Notes: generated by a model from the letters alone, not told the origin. A stretch of 64,000 bases of DNA from Odontocerum albicorne (GCA_949825065.1 OX463849.1:38531852-38595851); one strand, 5' to 3'; numbered from the stretch's first letter, positions 44,901 through 49,065 are shown. Numbers and translations are program-made.

Positions 44901-45548
44901 CTCTTCCACAGACTTTCTACGTTTCCTTCTTTCAGAATGTCATTCACTTGATCCAACCATACTTTCCTTGGTCTTCCTCTCACACGCCTTCCACTCACAT
45001 TTGCACTATATATATATATGTAATGTTAGACTTTCTTCATTCATTCATTCCACATGTCCAAAACATCTCAGCGTGCTCTTCTCCATCTTCCTCAACACAT
45101 TACCCTTAAGCTCACATTCATCCCTTATCACTTCATTCCGTATTCTGTCACACATTGTCACTCCATGTATTCTTCTCAATGCACGTATTTCTGCAGTATT
45201 TTTCTCCCGTGCATCAAAGTTGGCACCAAAATTATATTGTGGACTACATAAAACGAGTCGGTATTTTTTATTCAAAGCTTCTTATGCAATTCATCAATAA
45301 AAAGAATTGTAAACAAGTATTTACTTGCGCAAAAACTTTATTCACAAGTTTTCACATCGTTACTACTAAAATAAATAAACTTTAAATTATATTATATCTT
45401 ACTTCTTGCTTGGAACTTCATCTAGATTGTTCGGTCCGCAAATGGGTAAATTATCAACTTCTCCGTCACATTTAGATCCAGCTATCACCGAAGTTAAAAA
45501 CAACGATATGTATATTCCCTTTAGACGGTTAACTCCAAACAACCCCAT
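11792..45548 (-). CDS. PEK: PERK/PEK: eukaryotic translation initiation factor 2-alpha kinase 3 (complete, 15 coding exons)
   Basis: ER-membrane kinase of the unfolded protein response. Family knowledge: luminal unfolded protein drives dimerisation, and the cytosolic kinase phosphorylates eIF2-alpha to lower translation. Exons, 5' to 3': 45403-45548, 41629-41749, 34286-34436, 33081-33279, 31427-31601, 30198-30383, 28853-29093, 25068-25281, 23767-23863, 21761-21984, 19795-19923, 17888-18602, 15728-15965, 14463-14656, 11792-11956. All introns are GT/AG, phases agree, and the total is 1,064 residues, near the 1,100 usual for PERK. Visible parts: signal peptide (1-25), luminal domain (about 48-465), membrane segment (about 472-495), P-loop LGRGGFG (555-561), catalytic Lys 578, acidic/Ser-rich kinase insert (about 630-835), HRD (888-890), DFG (908-910), activation-loop [10 protein letters not shown] (946-955). 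All key residues are present. Introns are 1.0-7.2 kb and full of mobile elements. Confidence 0.96.
12060..12160 (+). repeat. Possible tRNA-derived SINE fragment
   Basis: CCAGGTTTGATTCCTGGCGG near 12122 resembles a tRNA T-arm/B box, and the same motif occurs on the minus strand near 31690. Without a complete tRNA head this remains a weak call. Confidence 0.35.
12752..13378 (+). mobile_element. TTAA-flanked MITE, family B, copy 1
   Basis: A 627-bp element bracketed by TTAA (12748-12751 and 13379-13382). The terminal repeats are CCCTTCCCTTACGGTG and, inward from the right, CCTTTCCTTCCCGGTGTTGG. The copy at 30728-31348 is in the opposite orientation, is 621 bp and also has TTAA flanks. No transposase remnant. 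The CCC start and TTAA target fit piggyBac-type mobilisation. It sits in PERK intron 14. Confidence 0.85.
13698..14402 (-). mobile_element. Internally deleted irritans-type mariner
   Basis: About 705 bp, with ends matching the full-length relative at 40054-41300 (CACATCGATCAATAAGTCCC and, inward from the right, ACACATCATTCAATAAGTCC). TA lies at 14403-14404. The minus strand encodes the transposase N-terminus ([19 protein letters not shown], then [19 protein letters not shown]) with a frameshift near 13980. The frame then jumps from FLHRYVTM straight to the C-terminal tail (MNKEEFW), so all the catalytic blocks are gone. The break has 2-bp microhomology. It lies 60 bp from PERK exon 14, in the following intron. 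Confidence 0.82.
14463..14656 (-). CDS. PEK: PERK exon 14
   Basis: It encodes the end of the activation segment ([10 protein letters not shown], with the conserved regulatory Thr) and helices EF-G ([19 protein letters not shown]). Acceptor TTTGTAG, donor GAG|GTACAT, ending in phase 0. Confidence 0.95.
14657..15225. other. PERK intron 13 sequence without identified elements
   Basis: No coding or repeat structure recognised apart from the LINE insertion that follows it at 15245. Confidence 0.4.
15226..15574 (+). repeat. 5'-truncated LINE (RTE-like) with 19-bp target-site duplication
   Basis: The insert 15245-15555 encodes the LINE polymerase C-terminus: [20 protein letters not shown], then [14 protein letters not shown] and ending in an RTDPNSLRR tail. 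AATCAGAAATAGAAGGATT flanks it at 15226-15244 and 15556-15574, a 19-bp duplication typical of target-primed reverse transcription. Its 3' end matches the second copy at 26377-26939, so the 3' boundary is well defined. Confidence 0.85.
15728..15965 (-). CDS. PEK: PERK exon 13 (catalytic loop and DFG)
   Basis: It encodes [13 protein letters not shown] (catalytic loop with Asp, Lys and Asn) and [11 protein letters not shown] (magnesium-binding Asp), then the variable activation loop. Acceptor TTATTTCAG, donor GTAAGTC, ending in phase 1. Confidence 0.96.
16035..16385 (-). repeat. LINE 3' fragment, minus strand
   Basis: The minus-strand translation includes [20 protein letters not shown], a motif seen at the C-terminus of LINE polymerases. 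The left part ends in CCCAGCAATGACGACGACAA (minus strand), a tail also present near 52463 in a SINE-like repeat. Confidence 0.5.
16390..16725 (+). repeat. LINE fragment, same family as 54390-55497
   Basis: Nearly collinear with the larger copy at 54400-54720: it preserves [12 protein letters not shown] text, the SYGIAVWG block and VSQKLI. Stops and indels are present. Truncated at both ends, in PERK intron 12. Confidence 0.65.
16726..17887. other. PERK intron 12 sequence, mostly unassigned
   Basis: Between about 16700 and 16860 are ATAATTCGTAATTTGAAT tracts like those near 25730, probably a degenerate Tigger-like MITE. The rest has no recognised structure. Confidence 0.35.
17888..18602 (-). 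CDS. PEK: PERK exon 12 (kinase insert)
   Basis: The longest coding exon (715 nt), residues about 628-866. It encodes the low-conservation kinase insert, rich in Ser, Asn, Lys and Asp (including [11 protein letters not shown]), then resumes the kinase fold with [20 protein letters not shown], the PERK-type end of strand beta-5. Acceptor TTTGTTTCAG, donor GAG|GTGAGA. Confidence 0.95.
19064..19763 (+). mobile_element. Pogo/Tigger-like transposon remnant (700 bp)
   Basis: TA lies on both sides (19062-19063, 19764-19765). The ends are CAGTGAAACCCCGTTTTTAC and, inward from the right, CAGTGAAACCTCGTTTGTAC, the classic Tigger terminus. On the plus strand near 19555-19650 a frame reads [20 protein letters not shown], which matches the N-terminal CENP-B-like DNA-binding domain of pogo transposases. 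The rest of the transposase is missing. It lies about 30 bp from PERK exon 11. Confidence 0.82.
19795..19923 (-). CDS. PEK: PERK exon 11
   Basis: It encodes kinase helix C and strands beta-4/5 ([20 protein letters not shown], then [11 protein letters not shown]), with the Glu that pairs with Lys 578. Acceptor GCTTTTTCAG, donor GTAATC. Confidence 0.95.
20028..20150 (-). repeat. Fragment of the Tc1/mariner-type element seen at 41923-42468
   Basis: TAGGGTCTTTCAAATTGAGC and the following roughly 120 bp match, as reverse complement, the right end of 41923-42468. The remainder is absent, and the sequence passes into a SINE-like repeat. Confidence 0.6.
20160..20380 (-). repeat. SINE-like repeat, copy 2 (minus strand)
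   Basis: The minus strand of 20300-20370 (GCCGGTGTGCTCCGATCGTC, then GTGTCATCGGATTCAGT) aligns with 52322-52390 on the plus strand, and similarity continues through CGCTTTCCAAC near 20235. It lacks a recognisable tRNA head. Confidence 0.5.
20840..21248. mobile_element. hAT-like MITE with 8-bp target-site duplication
   Basis: The 409-bp element is flanked by CTCTATGG at 20832-20839 and 21249-21256. The termini CAGTGCTCCGCAACC and GGTTGCGGAGCACTG are perfect 15-bp inverted repeats. CACGGCACACC repeats occur at both subterminal regions. The 8-bp duplication and CAG...CTG ends are diagnostic of hAT. Non-coding. Confidence 0.9.
21257..21540 (+). repeat. LINE 3' fragment
   Basis: One plus-strand frame reads [18 protein letters not shown] and then [19 protein letters not shown], the C-terminal pattern of RTE-like LINE polymerases. 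It flanks the hAT MITE, which probably inserted at its edge. Confidence 0.55.
21761..21984 (-). CDS. PEK: PERK exon 10 (kinase N-lobe)
   Basis: It encodes the juxtamembrane stretch, then [20 protein letters not shown] (P-loop) and [11 protein letters not shown] (catalytic Lys 578). Acceptor ATTTTCAG, donor AA|GTGAGT. Confidence 0.96.
22307..23554 (+). mobile_element. Mariner copy, same family as 5223-6510, disabled
   Basis: TA flanks at 22305-22306 and 23555-23556. Both terminal repeats are present (TCAGGTGTACAAATAAG; TTAGGTGTACAAATAAG inward from the right). It is 1,248 bp against 1,288 for the intact copy, in PERK intron 9. Confidence 0.92.
22460..23477 (+). pseudogene. Mariner transposase pseudogene
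   Basis: It starts [10 protein letters not shown] like the intact copy. A 20-bp deletion near 22716 shifts the frame, a local duplication occurs at about 23035-23060 (TGTGTATTTGGTGGGATC repeated), further frame breaks lie near 23100, and a short deletion at about 23371 follows. The catalytic motifs TGDEQW and LLHDNARLH survive in separate frames; the first has Lys changed to Gln and the second Pro changed to Leu. No functional product. Confidence 0.9.
23767..23863 (-). CDS. PEK: PERK exon 9 (membrane segment)
   Basis: It encodes [17 protein letters not shown], the main part of the transmembrane helix, followed by the basic HFRRRF stop-transfer segment on the cytosolic side. Acceptor TTTTTTAG, donor AGG|GTATGT. 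Confidence 0.92.
24125..24182. repeat. Perfect 21-bp hairpin
   Basis: AATAAACAATACCTAGTCATC, a 16-base loop, then the exact complement. It lies in PERK intron 8. Confidence 0.7.
24555..24718. mobile_element. Foldback MITE, arms about 60 bp
   Basis: GTAATTTGTTTAGTTCAACA and CAGTTTATTCCA on the left pair with TAGAATAAACAGTGTTGGGC and CTAAACAAATTAC on the right. The loop holds CTCATCATCAGGTGGCACAA. Non-coding. Confidence 0.6.
25068..25281 (-). CDS. PEK: PERK exon 8 (end of the luminal domain)
   Basis: It encodes [11 protein letters not shown], an acidic luminal linker, then [10 protein letters not shown] at the membrane entry. The Trp-rich pre-membrane block is typical of PERK. Acceptor AATTTTCAG, donor TG|GTATGT. 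Confidence 0.93.
25300..25582 (-). mobile_element. TTAA-flanked MITE, family A, copy 2
   Basis: TTAA lies at 25296-25299 and 25583-25586. This is the inverted counterpart of 2150-2432, with the same 283-bp length and only scattered substitutions. Confidence 0.82.
25687..26056. repeat. Degenerate Tigger-like MITE
   Basis: It begins TTCAGTAAAAGTCCATTATT and ends ACGGGGTTTTAAGTA. Internal ATAATTCGTAATTTGAAT and TCTCTCTTACGAAATCTTAA recur at 16740 and 23610. Boundaries are uncertain. Confidence 0.4.
26108..26137. repeat. Perfect zero-spacer palindrome, 30 bp
   Basis: ACACGTAACATAAAT is followed directly by its exact complement. Confidence 0.7.
26366..26950 (+). repeat. 5'-truncated LINE (RTE-like) with 11-bp target-site duplication
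   Basis: ACTCGTAGTAA lies at 26366-26376 and 26940-26950. The insert has a 158-residue open frame (26440-26916) with the LINE polymerase C-terminus: [55 protein letters not shown]. It ends within the sequence GATGGAGCCAGGGAGAAG, as does the copy at 15226-15574, which therefore shares a defined 3' end. Confidence 0.87.
27469..28783. mobile_element. Tigger-like MITE split by a nested mariner derivative
   Basis: The termini CAGTGGTACCTCGGGTTACG and the exact complement at the right end form a 22-bp perfect inverted repeat. TA flanks lie at 27467-27468 and 28784-28785. Without the nested element (27683-28636) it is about 360 bp. ATGGCTTCCAAGAAAAA near 28691 could be a transposase start remnant. 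In PERK intron 7. Confidence 0.88.
27683..28636 (-). mobile_element. Internally deleted mariner nested in the Tigger-like MITE
   Basis: A 954-bp relative of the intact mariner at 61155-62483, with TA flanks (27681-27682, 28637-28638) and CGAGGCATATCCAGAAAG ends. On the minus strand MSIQSPAK joins directly to [10 protein letters not shown], removing about 370 bp (the DNA-binding domain). CAAG microhomology marks the break. TGDETW and LLHDNARPH remain, but AGG to TGA creates a stop after IQNKR (28112). Confidence 0.9.
28853..29093 (-). CDS. PEK: PERK exon 7
   Basis: Luminal domain, residues about 327-407: [10 protein letters not shown], a His-rich HDHHHHR patch, [11 protein letters not shown] and [11 protein letters not shown]. 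These match the PERK LYVQ, IPWKP and YNSEYVNG landmarks. Acceptor TCAATTACAG, donor G|GTTTGT. Confidence 0.93.
29620..29985 (-). repeat. LINE 3' fragment with a 40-bp tandem duplication
   Basis: The minus-strand translation includes [15 protein letters not shown], the C-terminal LINE motif, followed by a degraded tail ending ATGTAGGCTGATGATGATAT. At the right end 29901-29940 is repeated at 29941-29980 with one mismatch. Confidence 0.6.
30198..30383 (-). CDS. PEK: PERK exon 6
   Basis: Luminal domain, 62 codons, phase 0 at both ends: [20 protein letters not shown] (PERK has the same TPIA-AW motif) and [12 protein letters not shown]. Acceptor TTCCTTTCAG, donor GTAAAT. Confidence 0.94.
30728..31348 (-). 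mobile_element. TTAA-flanked MITE, family B, copy 2
   Basis: TTAA lies at 30724-30727 and 31349-31352. It is 621 bp, the inverted counterpart of 12752-13378, and differs mainly in a central segment around 31040-31130. In PERK intron 5. Confidence 0.86.
31427..31601 (-). CDS. PEK: PERK exon 5
   Basis: Luminal domain: [12 protein letters not shown], the strongly conserved WNFSVG block, then [11 protein letters not shown] and NVVWKHK. Acceptor ATTGTTATAG, donor GTGATT. Confidence 0.95.
31655..31710 (-). repeat. Possible SINE fragment
   Basis: The minus strand reads TAGGTTTGATTCCTGGTGGG, like the B-box segment near 12122. Too short for a firm call. Confidence 0.3.
32040..32350 (-). repeat. LINE reverse-transcriptase fragment, minus strand
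   Basis: The minus-strand translation around 32250-32300 gives [17 protein letters not shown], the reverse-transcriptase catalytic Y/F-ADD block. The flanks are degraded. Confidence 0.6.
32626..32835 (+). mobile_element. TTAA-flanked MITE, family C
   Basis: A 210-bp element between TTAA at 32622-32625 and 32836-32839. The ends are CACGTTCGCTG and, inward from the right, CACATTCACTGTG. It contains GACGCCCCTGGGGCGTC, a 17-base GC-rich inverted repeat, near 32641. Non-coding; in PERK intron 4. Confidence 0.72.
33081..33279 (-). CDS. PEK: PERK exon 4
   Basis: Luminal domain: [17 protein letters not shown] and [19 protein letters not shown]. The TQTVRA-PRSG segment is a PERK/IRE1 luminal landmark. 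Acceptor ATGTTTTAG, donor AG|GTTTCT. Confidence 0.95.
33400..34020 (-). repeat. LINE reverse-transcriptase fragment, minus strand
   Basis: Minus-strand frames carry [52 protein letters not shown] and, after a frame shift, [19 protein letters not shown]. These are reverse-transcriptase blocks 1-3 of an RTE-like LINE, the family seen at 42742-44340. It is truncated before the catalytic block. Confidence 0.75.
34286..34436 (-). CDS. PEK: PERK exon 3
   Basis: Luminal domain: [20 protein letters not shown] and [14 protein letters not shown], corresponding to the PERK PSLDGSLF and DD-V-V-GG motifs. Acceptor TATTTTCAG, donor G|GTATTT. Confidence 0.95.
34550..34620 (+). repeat. Possible tRNA-derived SINE fragment
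   Basis: GCATGTTGGTAGAATGCTTG resembles a tRNA D-arm/A box, followed about 30 bp later by GGGTTACACGTTACA, a poor B box. Weak. Confidence 0.3.
34970..35400 (+). repeat. Degraded LINE 3' region
   Basis: The plus-strand translation contains [20 protein letters not shown] and later [14 protein letters not shown], a decayed version of the EM-RM-RW-GH LINE C-terminus. Confidence 0.4.
35505..36189 (+). repeat. 5' LTR of the BEL/Pao element (shared part)
   Basis: It matches 39183-39867 base for base at constant offset 3678, up to the first difference at 36186. The right LTR continues to 39941 before the TTAC-type flank, but the left copy diverges after 36190, so the left LTR seems to lack about 75 bp of its 3' end. 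Confidence 0.85.
36263..36366 (+). repeat. 26-bp tandem repeat, four units
   Basis: CCGCTGTGGACTATCGTCAT plus CATCAG, four copies, directly upstream of the gag start codon in the element leader. Confidence 0.85.
36406..38877 (+). CDS. BEL/Pao gag-protease polyprotein, 823 aa, RT/IN missing
   Basis: A retrotransposon structural and protease polyprotein. Visible in order: charged N-terminus (1-140); capsid-like region with [20 protein letters not shown] (about 145-165), typical of BEL/Pao gag (DUF1759); two zinc knuckles ([27 protein letters not shown], about 347-390); a retropepsin-like region with [13 protein letters not shown] (about 460), EMIIGQDN (about 548) and TALGWVTHG (about 577), typical of the DUF1758 protease. 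After about residue 590 the sequence is repetitive and Arg/Ser-rich with no polymerase motif. The first ATG gives this start. A repeated module in the tail suggests the true frame leaves this one near 38.55 kb. Not a host gene. Confidence 0.88.
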   Translation: MPSLRSGKAPADQARAESDRTSVADSVASSGADTEDTVRRLQEEVRTEKRKSASLRRRLLRATAEAVPGPSAEHIPDDVPVADPRRLTEEWVGRQQDSMAQMTAMMREFIRCAQEVGSPKAPASEDSARMTALIARQTGAKDLPVFSGEPLEWPAFKAQYDQSTELCGLAEAENLLRLQRALKGRAREVVSALLVDPRSVGEIIRTLEMRFGHPEVIVATMLDRVRRLPRLTDSNSMEALVEFAIAIRNVVATIKGVEGEYLTSPQLLTEMATKLPLTIQVMWVQSRIRQPKATVDDLATWLMEIGNAATHAGTIDTQASLRAQKPRREGNALPQSTEKLGRNGARCALCHDEHKLSTCPTWREKSVDERWECRKALGVCPNCLESKHLAVDCRKQRCGVGSCRRPHHRTLHQERTGAGPATAHTVATIRTSDPSPVLLKIVPVTVSGPRGQLEVHALLDEGSAVTLIDAAVAARIGAEGPVCGLRIDGPRRMGATDKASRRITVQMRGRWTGVTHSVSGYTMSRLDPPRQLVQAPYASPEPVREIRPEMIIGQDNAHLIVSQEVRGHTNGCVTSRTALGWVTHGGRHSPMERQKTMKEGTVGALKFATLGMDAGCRAKKAQMSEKRHPKRGKGDNALPQEERRVENQRMSPDAERRGESAQPSSTHHAEKDDVVAPPRKCETSANGEAARHCSPGSVADTPHEPEKLRAEKLRPTPDSGPLEAKATHATGVNRHCVSWLTQNRQRGTRRHKTSSAPKTGQSARIRRGATTMRDLRRSIAPKGMTSSQRQECVGLAWTIMQIANRWMSSGQKRRIQEDKTTHH
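39183..39941 (+). repeat. 3' LTR of the BEL/Pao element
   Basis: 759 bp, TG...CA ended (TGTATCGG to CTGTCTGGTACA), followed by ATTAC, which matches the five bases before the left LTR. The last 74 bp have no counterpart at the left. Confidence 0.82.
40054..41300 (+). mobile_element. Full-length irritans-type mariner, disabled
   Basis: 1,247 bp with TA flanks (40052-40053, 41301-41302). The ends are ACACATCGATCAATAAGGCC and, inward from the right, ACACATTGATCAATAAGTCC. In PERK intron 2, about 100 bp from the BEL element. Confidence 0.9.
40230..41236 (+). pseudogene. Irritans-type mariner transposase pseudogene
   Basis: Four codons after ATG comes TAA (MEKT stop). A longer frame, 40448-40852, reads [20 protein letters not shown], then [20 protein letters not shown] (first catalytic Asp) and [17 protein letters not shown]. 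Later segments in other frames give [12 protein letters not shown] (second Asp) and YSPDLAPSD followed at once by a stop (third Asp, near 41045). Irritans-group motifs are clear; the product is dead. Confidence 0.9.
41629..41749 (-). CDS. PEK: PERK exon 2
   Basis: Start of the luminal sensor: [20 protein letters not shown] and [14 protein letters not shown], the first PQQ-like blade that is nearly invariant in PERK and IRE1. Acceptor TTTTTTTCAG, donor GAG|GTGACT. Confidence 0.95.
41824..41908. repeat. 42-bp tandem duplication
   Basis: GATTGTACATTATAAATTTC and the following bases are repeated once, with one or two substitutions. Confidence 0.75.
41923..42468 (-). mobile_element. Internally deleted Tc1/mariner-type element with transposase C-terminus
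   Basis: The ends pair as AGGGTTATTCAAATTGAGCG and AGGGTCTTTTAAATTGAGCG (inward from the right), followed by the shared GTTTTTTTAATTCTTG. On the minus strand 42253-42044 reads [20 protein letters not shown], ending [13 protein letters not shown]. This is the C-terminal part of the DDE_3-type transposases whose final catalytic acid precedes YFLWG. The upstream catalytic regions are missing. Part of the family recurs at 20028-20150. Confidence 0.7.
42742..44340 (-). repeat. RTE-like LINE fragment, minus strand, split by a TTAA MITE
   Basis: Segments 44340-43921 and 43604-42742 read on as one LINE. The first gives [20 protein letters not shown] and [13 protein letters not shown]. The second gives [51 protein letters not shown] and [15 protein letters not shown]. 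The catalytic YADD has become YAND, so the polymerase is dead even where the frame is open. Its C-terminus matches the fragment at 3040. Confidence 0.82.
43605..43920 (-). mobile_element. TTAA-flanked MITE, family D, inserted in a LINE
   Basis: A 316-bp element with TTAA at 43601-43604 and 43921-43924 and perfect termini CACATTGATCGCC / GGCGATCAATGTG. Near the left end is a GC-rich inverted pair: GTGTCAGCCACCGGTGGCCG and GTGTCGGCCACCGGTGGCTG. Removing the element and one TTAA restores a continuous LINE frame across the site ([11 protein letters not shown]), direct evidence of the insertion footprint. Confidence 0.9.
44420..44720 (+). repeat. LINE 3' fragment, plus strand
   Basis: The translation has [21 protein letters not shown] and [13 protein letters not shown], the LINE C-terminal signature, with stops. 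Confidence 0.55.
44790..45280 (-). repeat. LINE 3' fragment, minus strand
   Basis: The minus-strand reading is [36 protein letters not shown], then [19 protein letters not shown]. It lies opposite the plus-strand fragment at 44420-44720, so the two form an inverted pair just inside PERK intron 1. Confidence 0.6.
45403..45548 (-). CDS. PEK: PERK exon 1 (signal peptide)
   Basis: ATG at 45548. It encodes [20 protein letters not shown] followed by VIAGSKCDG, a basic start and hydrophobic core with a plausible signal-peptidase site near Ala-Gly-Ser. The donor AA|GTAAGA leaves phase 2, which joins correctly to exon 2 (Asn codon). Without this exon the luminal protein would have no ER targeting, which supports the assignment. 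Confidence 0.88.
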
Positions 45549-46948
45549 TATAATTTGAACAAAATGATATATTTTGATTCATATCAATATACTTGATAAT
45601 TTAGCCGGCAGATAAACCTAAAATCTTTCTACTGTTTTTGAAAATATGTTGAGCAAGCAACTCAAAAAACTAACAACACAACCACTGACTCACAGGTGAA
45701 CTAGACGGTTAGCGCTGATAACACATACTAGACGTTACTTGTCGAATCACATTCATACACGCAAGCCTCATGTAAATAAAACGGTTATATACTTTGGAAT
45801 GTACACCGATGTGTACTTTTCGATTTGTATATTTTGTTTGACAGCTGATTCCATATAATTGTAACTAGCTTCATTATGTCCTTACATCGCGTGATGTAAG
45901 CCTGTTCGCAAATTTTCAAGACTATGACGTGTCTACAAAGATTTTTTTATGTTGCTTGCTGTACTTAATAAAATGAAATAAGTAACATTATTATTGTATT
46001 GTTTTTCTTAAAATGAGTTGTTTTTAATTGATTTAAAAATAATAAACTTGGTTGGTTTAAAAATAATAAACTTTCTAAAAATTTTATCGTTTCTATCGTA
46101 TTCATATCCTATCCTCATTTAACATAAGATGTATATTAAATCATTTTTATTACACATATTCAACTATCGGTATAACCTGTGGGTGAGCTTATTGTCATTG
46201 TGCAATTACTTTTATTCGACTTAAATGTATGTTAATGTATTAATTTACTAAGATTGAAAGGTATTTACATAAAAAACTTGACTACATATGGCACTATAGA
46301 AGTGAAATAAACTATTCTAAAATAATGTTTAATCACTCATTCATTGAATTTAGAGTAGTGCTTCGTTTCATTGTTTCGTAAAAGTGGCAATAGTTCATCG
46401 TCATTAATTTATAATTACATTGTAATGATAATGGCCAATAATTCAGTATATAACAATTAAATATTTGTGTGTTTATTCATAGTTGAAAACTAACAAATTT
46501 CAGAGAAATAATATGTTTTTTTAAATTACCAATTATGTAAATTTTCTTAAATGATAAAACAATTACATGATACAAAAGTAATTTGATAAAAATTAAACCG
46601 TATGTGAATTATATGGTATTACAAATAACAACACTTTCGAAAAGAGTTGTAACATTTTATATGCAAGGAAAATATTTAAAATCGGATAATAATTATGAAT
46701 GACAAACTAATTAAACCCCAAAACCTTTCTTTTTATGAGAGTAAAAAAATAATACATTAAATGAGCGCAACAGTTACAACTTTTTAAAACAATTTTTTTG
46801 CTATAGTGTTATTATATGACAAGAGATCTAGTGATTTTTTTGTGGAAAATTATTAATTTGCGGTCAATTGAAAAATCTGAAGCCAAAGGTGGTTTTCCTA
46901 ATAAAATAATTCGTTAAAGAATTTTCCCTTCTACCCGTTATCATGTTA
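45549..46948. other. Intergenic region upstream of PERK
   Basis: AT-rich. It must contain the PERK 5' UTR and promoter, but no TATA box, initiator or known stress element could be assigned by eye. No exon was recognised. Confidence 0.45.
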
Positions 46949-47400
46949 GTCGAGAAACAATTTTGAGCATACCTCGGTTGATGTACAGATAACCTTAAGG
47001 TTGACGACTTGTCACAGTCTACATACAAAGCTGTAAGTCGGCACGTGGTCGGCAGGTTACATGGTCAGGATCGGTTTTGAAGTCGTGAAACAATTTTTAA
47101 CATACCTCGGTTGACGCACAGATTACCTTTATGTTGATGACTTGTCACAGTTTACATACAGAGCTGTAATTCGGCACGCGGTCGGCAGGGTACATGGTCG
47201 GAATCTAAGGTTCTCTCAGGATTGGTTTTGAAGTCGTGAAACAATTTTTAACATACCTCGGTTGATGCACCTATTACCTTAAGGTTGGCGATTCGTCAAA
47301 GTCTGCGTACAAAGCTGTGATTCAGCATGCAGTCGAATTAATTGTGTGACGGGGTACATGCTCGAAATCCAGTGTTCTCTTAGAATTAGTTTTTAAAGAA
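46949..47400 (+). repeat. Minisatellite: three diverged units of about 133-165 bp
   Basis: Units begin near 46949, 47082 and 47233, each starting AGTCG-GAAACAATTTT-A and continuing CATACCTCGGTTGA, ACTTGTCACAGT, CAAAGCTGTAA, GGCACG-GGTCGGCAGG. The first period is 133 bp, the second 151 bp, and the third unit is more decayed. Confidence 0.8.
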
Positions 47401-47576
47401 TAATCCGGCTTTAACAATAAAATAATCTGTTTAATGTTTTTACAACACTAGAGGGTTTATTTCTAAGAAATAATTAACTTTTGCGATCCAAACTTTTGAG
47501 TGATAGACGTCTGGTTATCTGAACTTCTTTGAGAGTAAGCGCTGTATGAATATGCAACCAATAGTTGGTTAAAATC

Positions 47577-47762
47577 TCTCAGGGCGTGAGAGCTCTGAAT
47601 CTTCCTAACATGCTGAATGGTCAGCGTCGCCATAACGGTCAACGCCGTTGCGACCTCAAGGACAACATGAATCTACGCCTCAAAATAGAGCTTCAGTCTG
47701 CCATGGCGCTAGACCTGAAGCCGTACCCACCAGCTATACTAGATAAAGGGTTGAAGCTTTAG
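47577..47762 (+). CDS. Unrecognised candidate terminal exon (61 codons)
   Basis: After a plausible acceptor (AATCTCTCAG) an open frame starts GVRALNLPNMLNGQRRHNGQ, continues NMNLRLKIELQSAMALDLKP and ends LDKGLKL before TAG. Base composition is clearly more GC-rich than the surrounding DNA. I do not recognise the protein, and no convincing upstream exon was found between 45.55 and 47.57 kb. It could be a real small gene's last exon, a retrocopy fragment or a mobile-element piece. Confidence 0.3.
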   Translation, partial: SQGVRALNLPNMLNGQRRHNGQRRCDLKDNMNLRLKIELQSAMALDLKPYPPAILDKGLKL

Positions 47763-47989
47763 TCTTAACCGATATCTGACCTTTTTCAGTAACCCAGTGC
47801 TTATACGAGTAAGTGAGATTTCGTTGTAAAACATCTAGGAACTCATTGTTTTCGCAGCATTTTATTTTTGTTTAAATAATTTATATTTCTATGTTGTAAT
47901 TCAATTACCATAATTATTTTATTACTAATACCTACACTTCATAACTCGATATAAAGAACAATCCCAATAATCTCGATACTTTCCAAATA

Positions 47990-48580
47990 AATATTCATTA
48001 TCTTGTCGTGTATCTCATGACTGAGTATCATGACTCCCATGATAGTCTCTGACAATTCCTCTACATCCATATCTGCATTTCGTGGTTCGATGGGCAATTG
48101 TTCAGGGTAATCCTGTTGCGTCTCTCACTCGGCCAGTCCAACGCACTGGGACTCTTCCTCTTGTGCGTCATCGTTTCATGTTTCCAGTAACCACGAGCTT
48201 CTCCAAACTGTATCTTTGGCCACGAGCAATGTACCTATAGAATCGGAGGAGTCATCGACAATACGTCAGTGATTCTCCATTTTTCGAGAATGGAGGCCTT
48301 AGTTTACCTTGCTGTTCATAGAATTCGTATCGTCCTTATCCAGCACCTCATTTCAAATCCATCTATTCCACGTCTCTCACTTGCTCTCAGAGTTCAAGTC
48401 TCTGCACCAGACATAAATATTGTGAAGACGAGAGACTTTACGAGGCACATTTTCGTCTTGATGGTGATGGTTCTTTTCTTCCATAACTTTTCCAGCTTTG
48501 ATATCGCATTTTTTACAATTTTAGTTTTTCTTTACATCTCAGCCTCACATCCTTCATTTTGGTAATACTAGAGCACAAGT
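47990..48580 (-). repeat. LINE fragment, minus strand
   Basis: The minus-strand reading is SKLEKLWKKRTITIKTKMCL, then FMSGAETWTLRASERRGIDG and FEMRCWIRTIRI, the conserved ETWTL and FEM-CWRR motifs of LINE polymerases. Frames are broken beyond 48300. Confidence 0.7.
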
Positions 48581-48829
48581 AAATAAAATCAGTAACCACT
48601 TCTGGACCATGATTCACATAATTTCGTGGGAGTTTGTTACTGCGGTCTATTATCATTAACTTAAAAGGTGGAACACGAGAGCAAGCTCCTGAACCTAGAA
48701 ATCAATAGGTCAAACTAAGATAAATAAATTAAATATTATCGGTAATAAAAAACAAATGTTAACTTAACTTTGTAAGTCTATGACATATAATTTGGAAAAA
48801 CTAATTTTATTGTCTTTGAAGCATCACTT

Positions 48830-48970
48830 GACACTGGCGTATACTTCTTCATATATAGGTACTCACGGACATTATTCAAGAAGAAGATTGACCATCACTG
48901 GACACTGGCGTATACTCCTTCATATATAGAAGTTCACGGCCATTATTCAAAGAGAGAGAGAGAAGAAGAA
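48830..48970. repeat. 71-bp tandem duplication upstream of mRpS6
   Basis: GACACTGGCGTATACTTCTT and the following roughly 50 bp repeat with period 71 (starts 48830 and 48901), followed by an AGAGAGAGAGA run. Confidence 0.75.
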
Positions 48971-49065
48971 GATTGTCTTTGAATAATCGTAATTTCTTGT
49001 CAATTCTTGGAAGATTTTTTGGCAAAACGCGTATTTTTGCTATTATCTGTTGAAATAATAAAATC

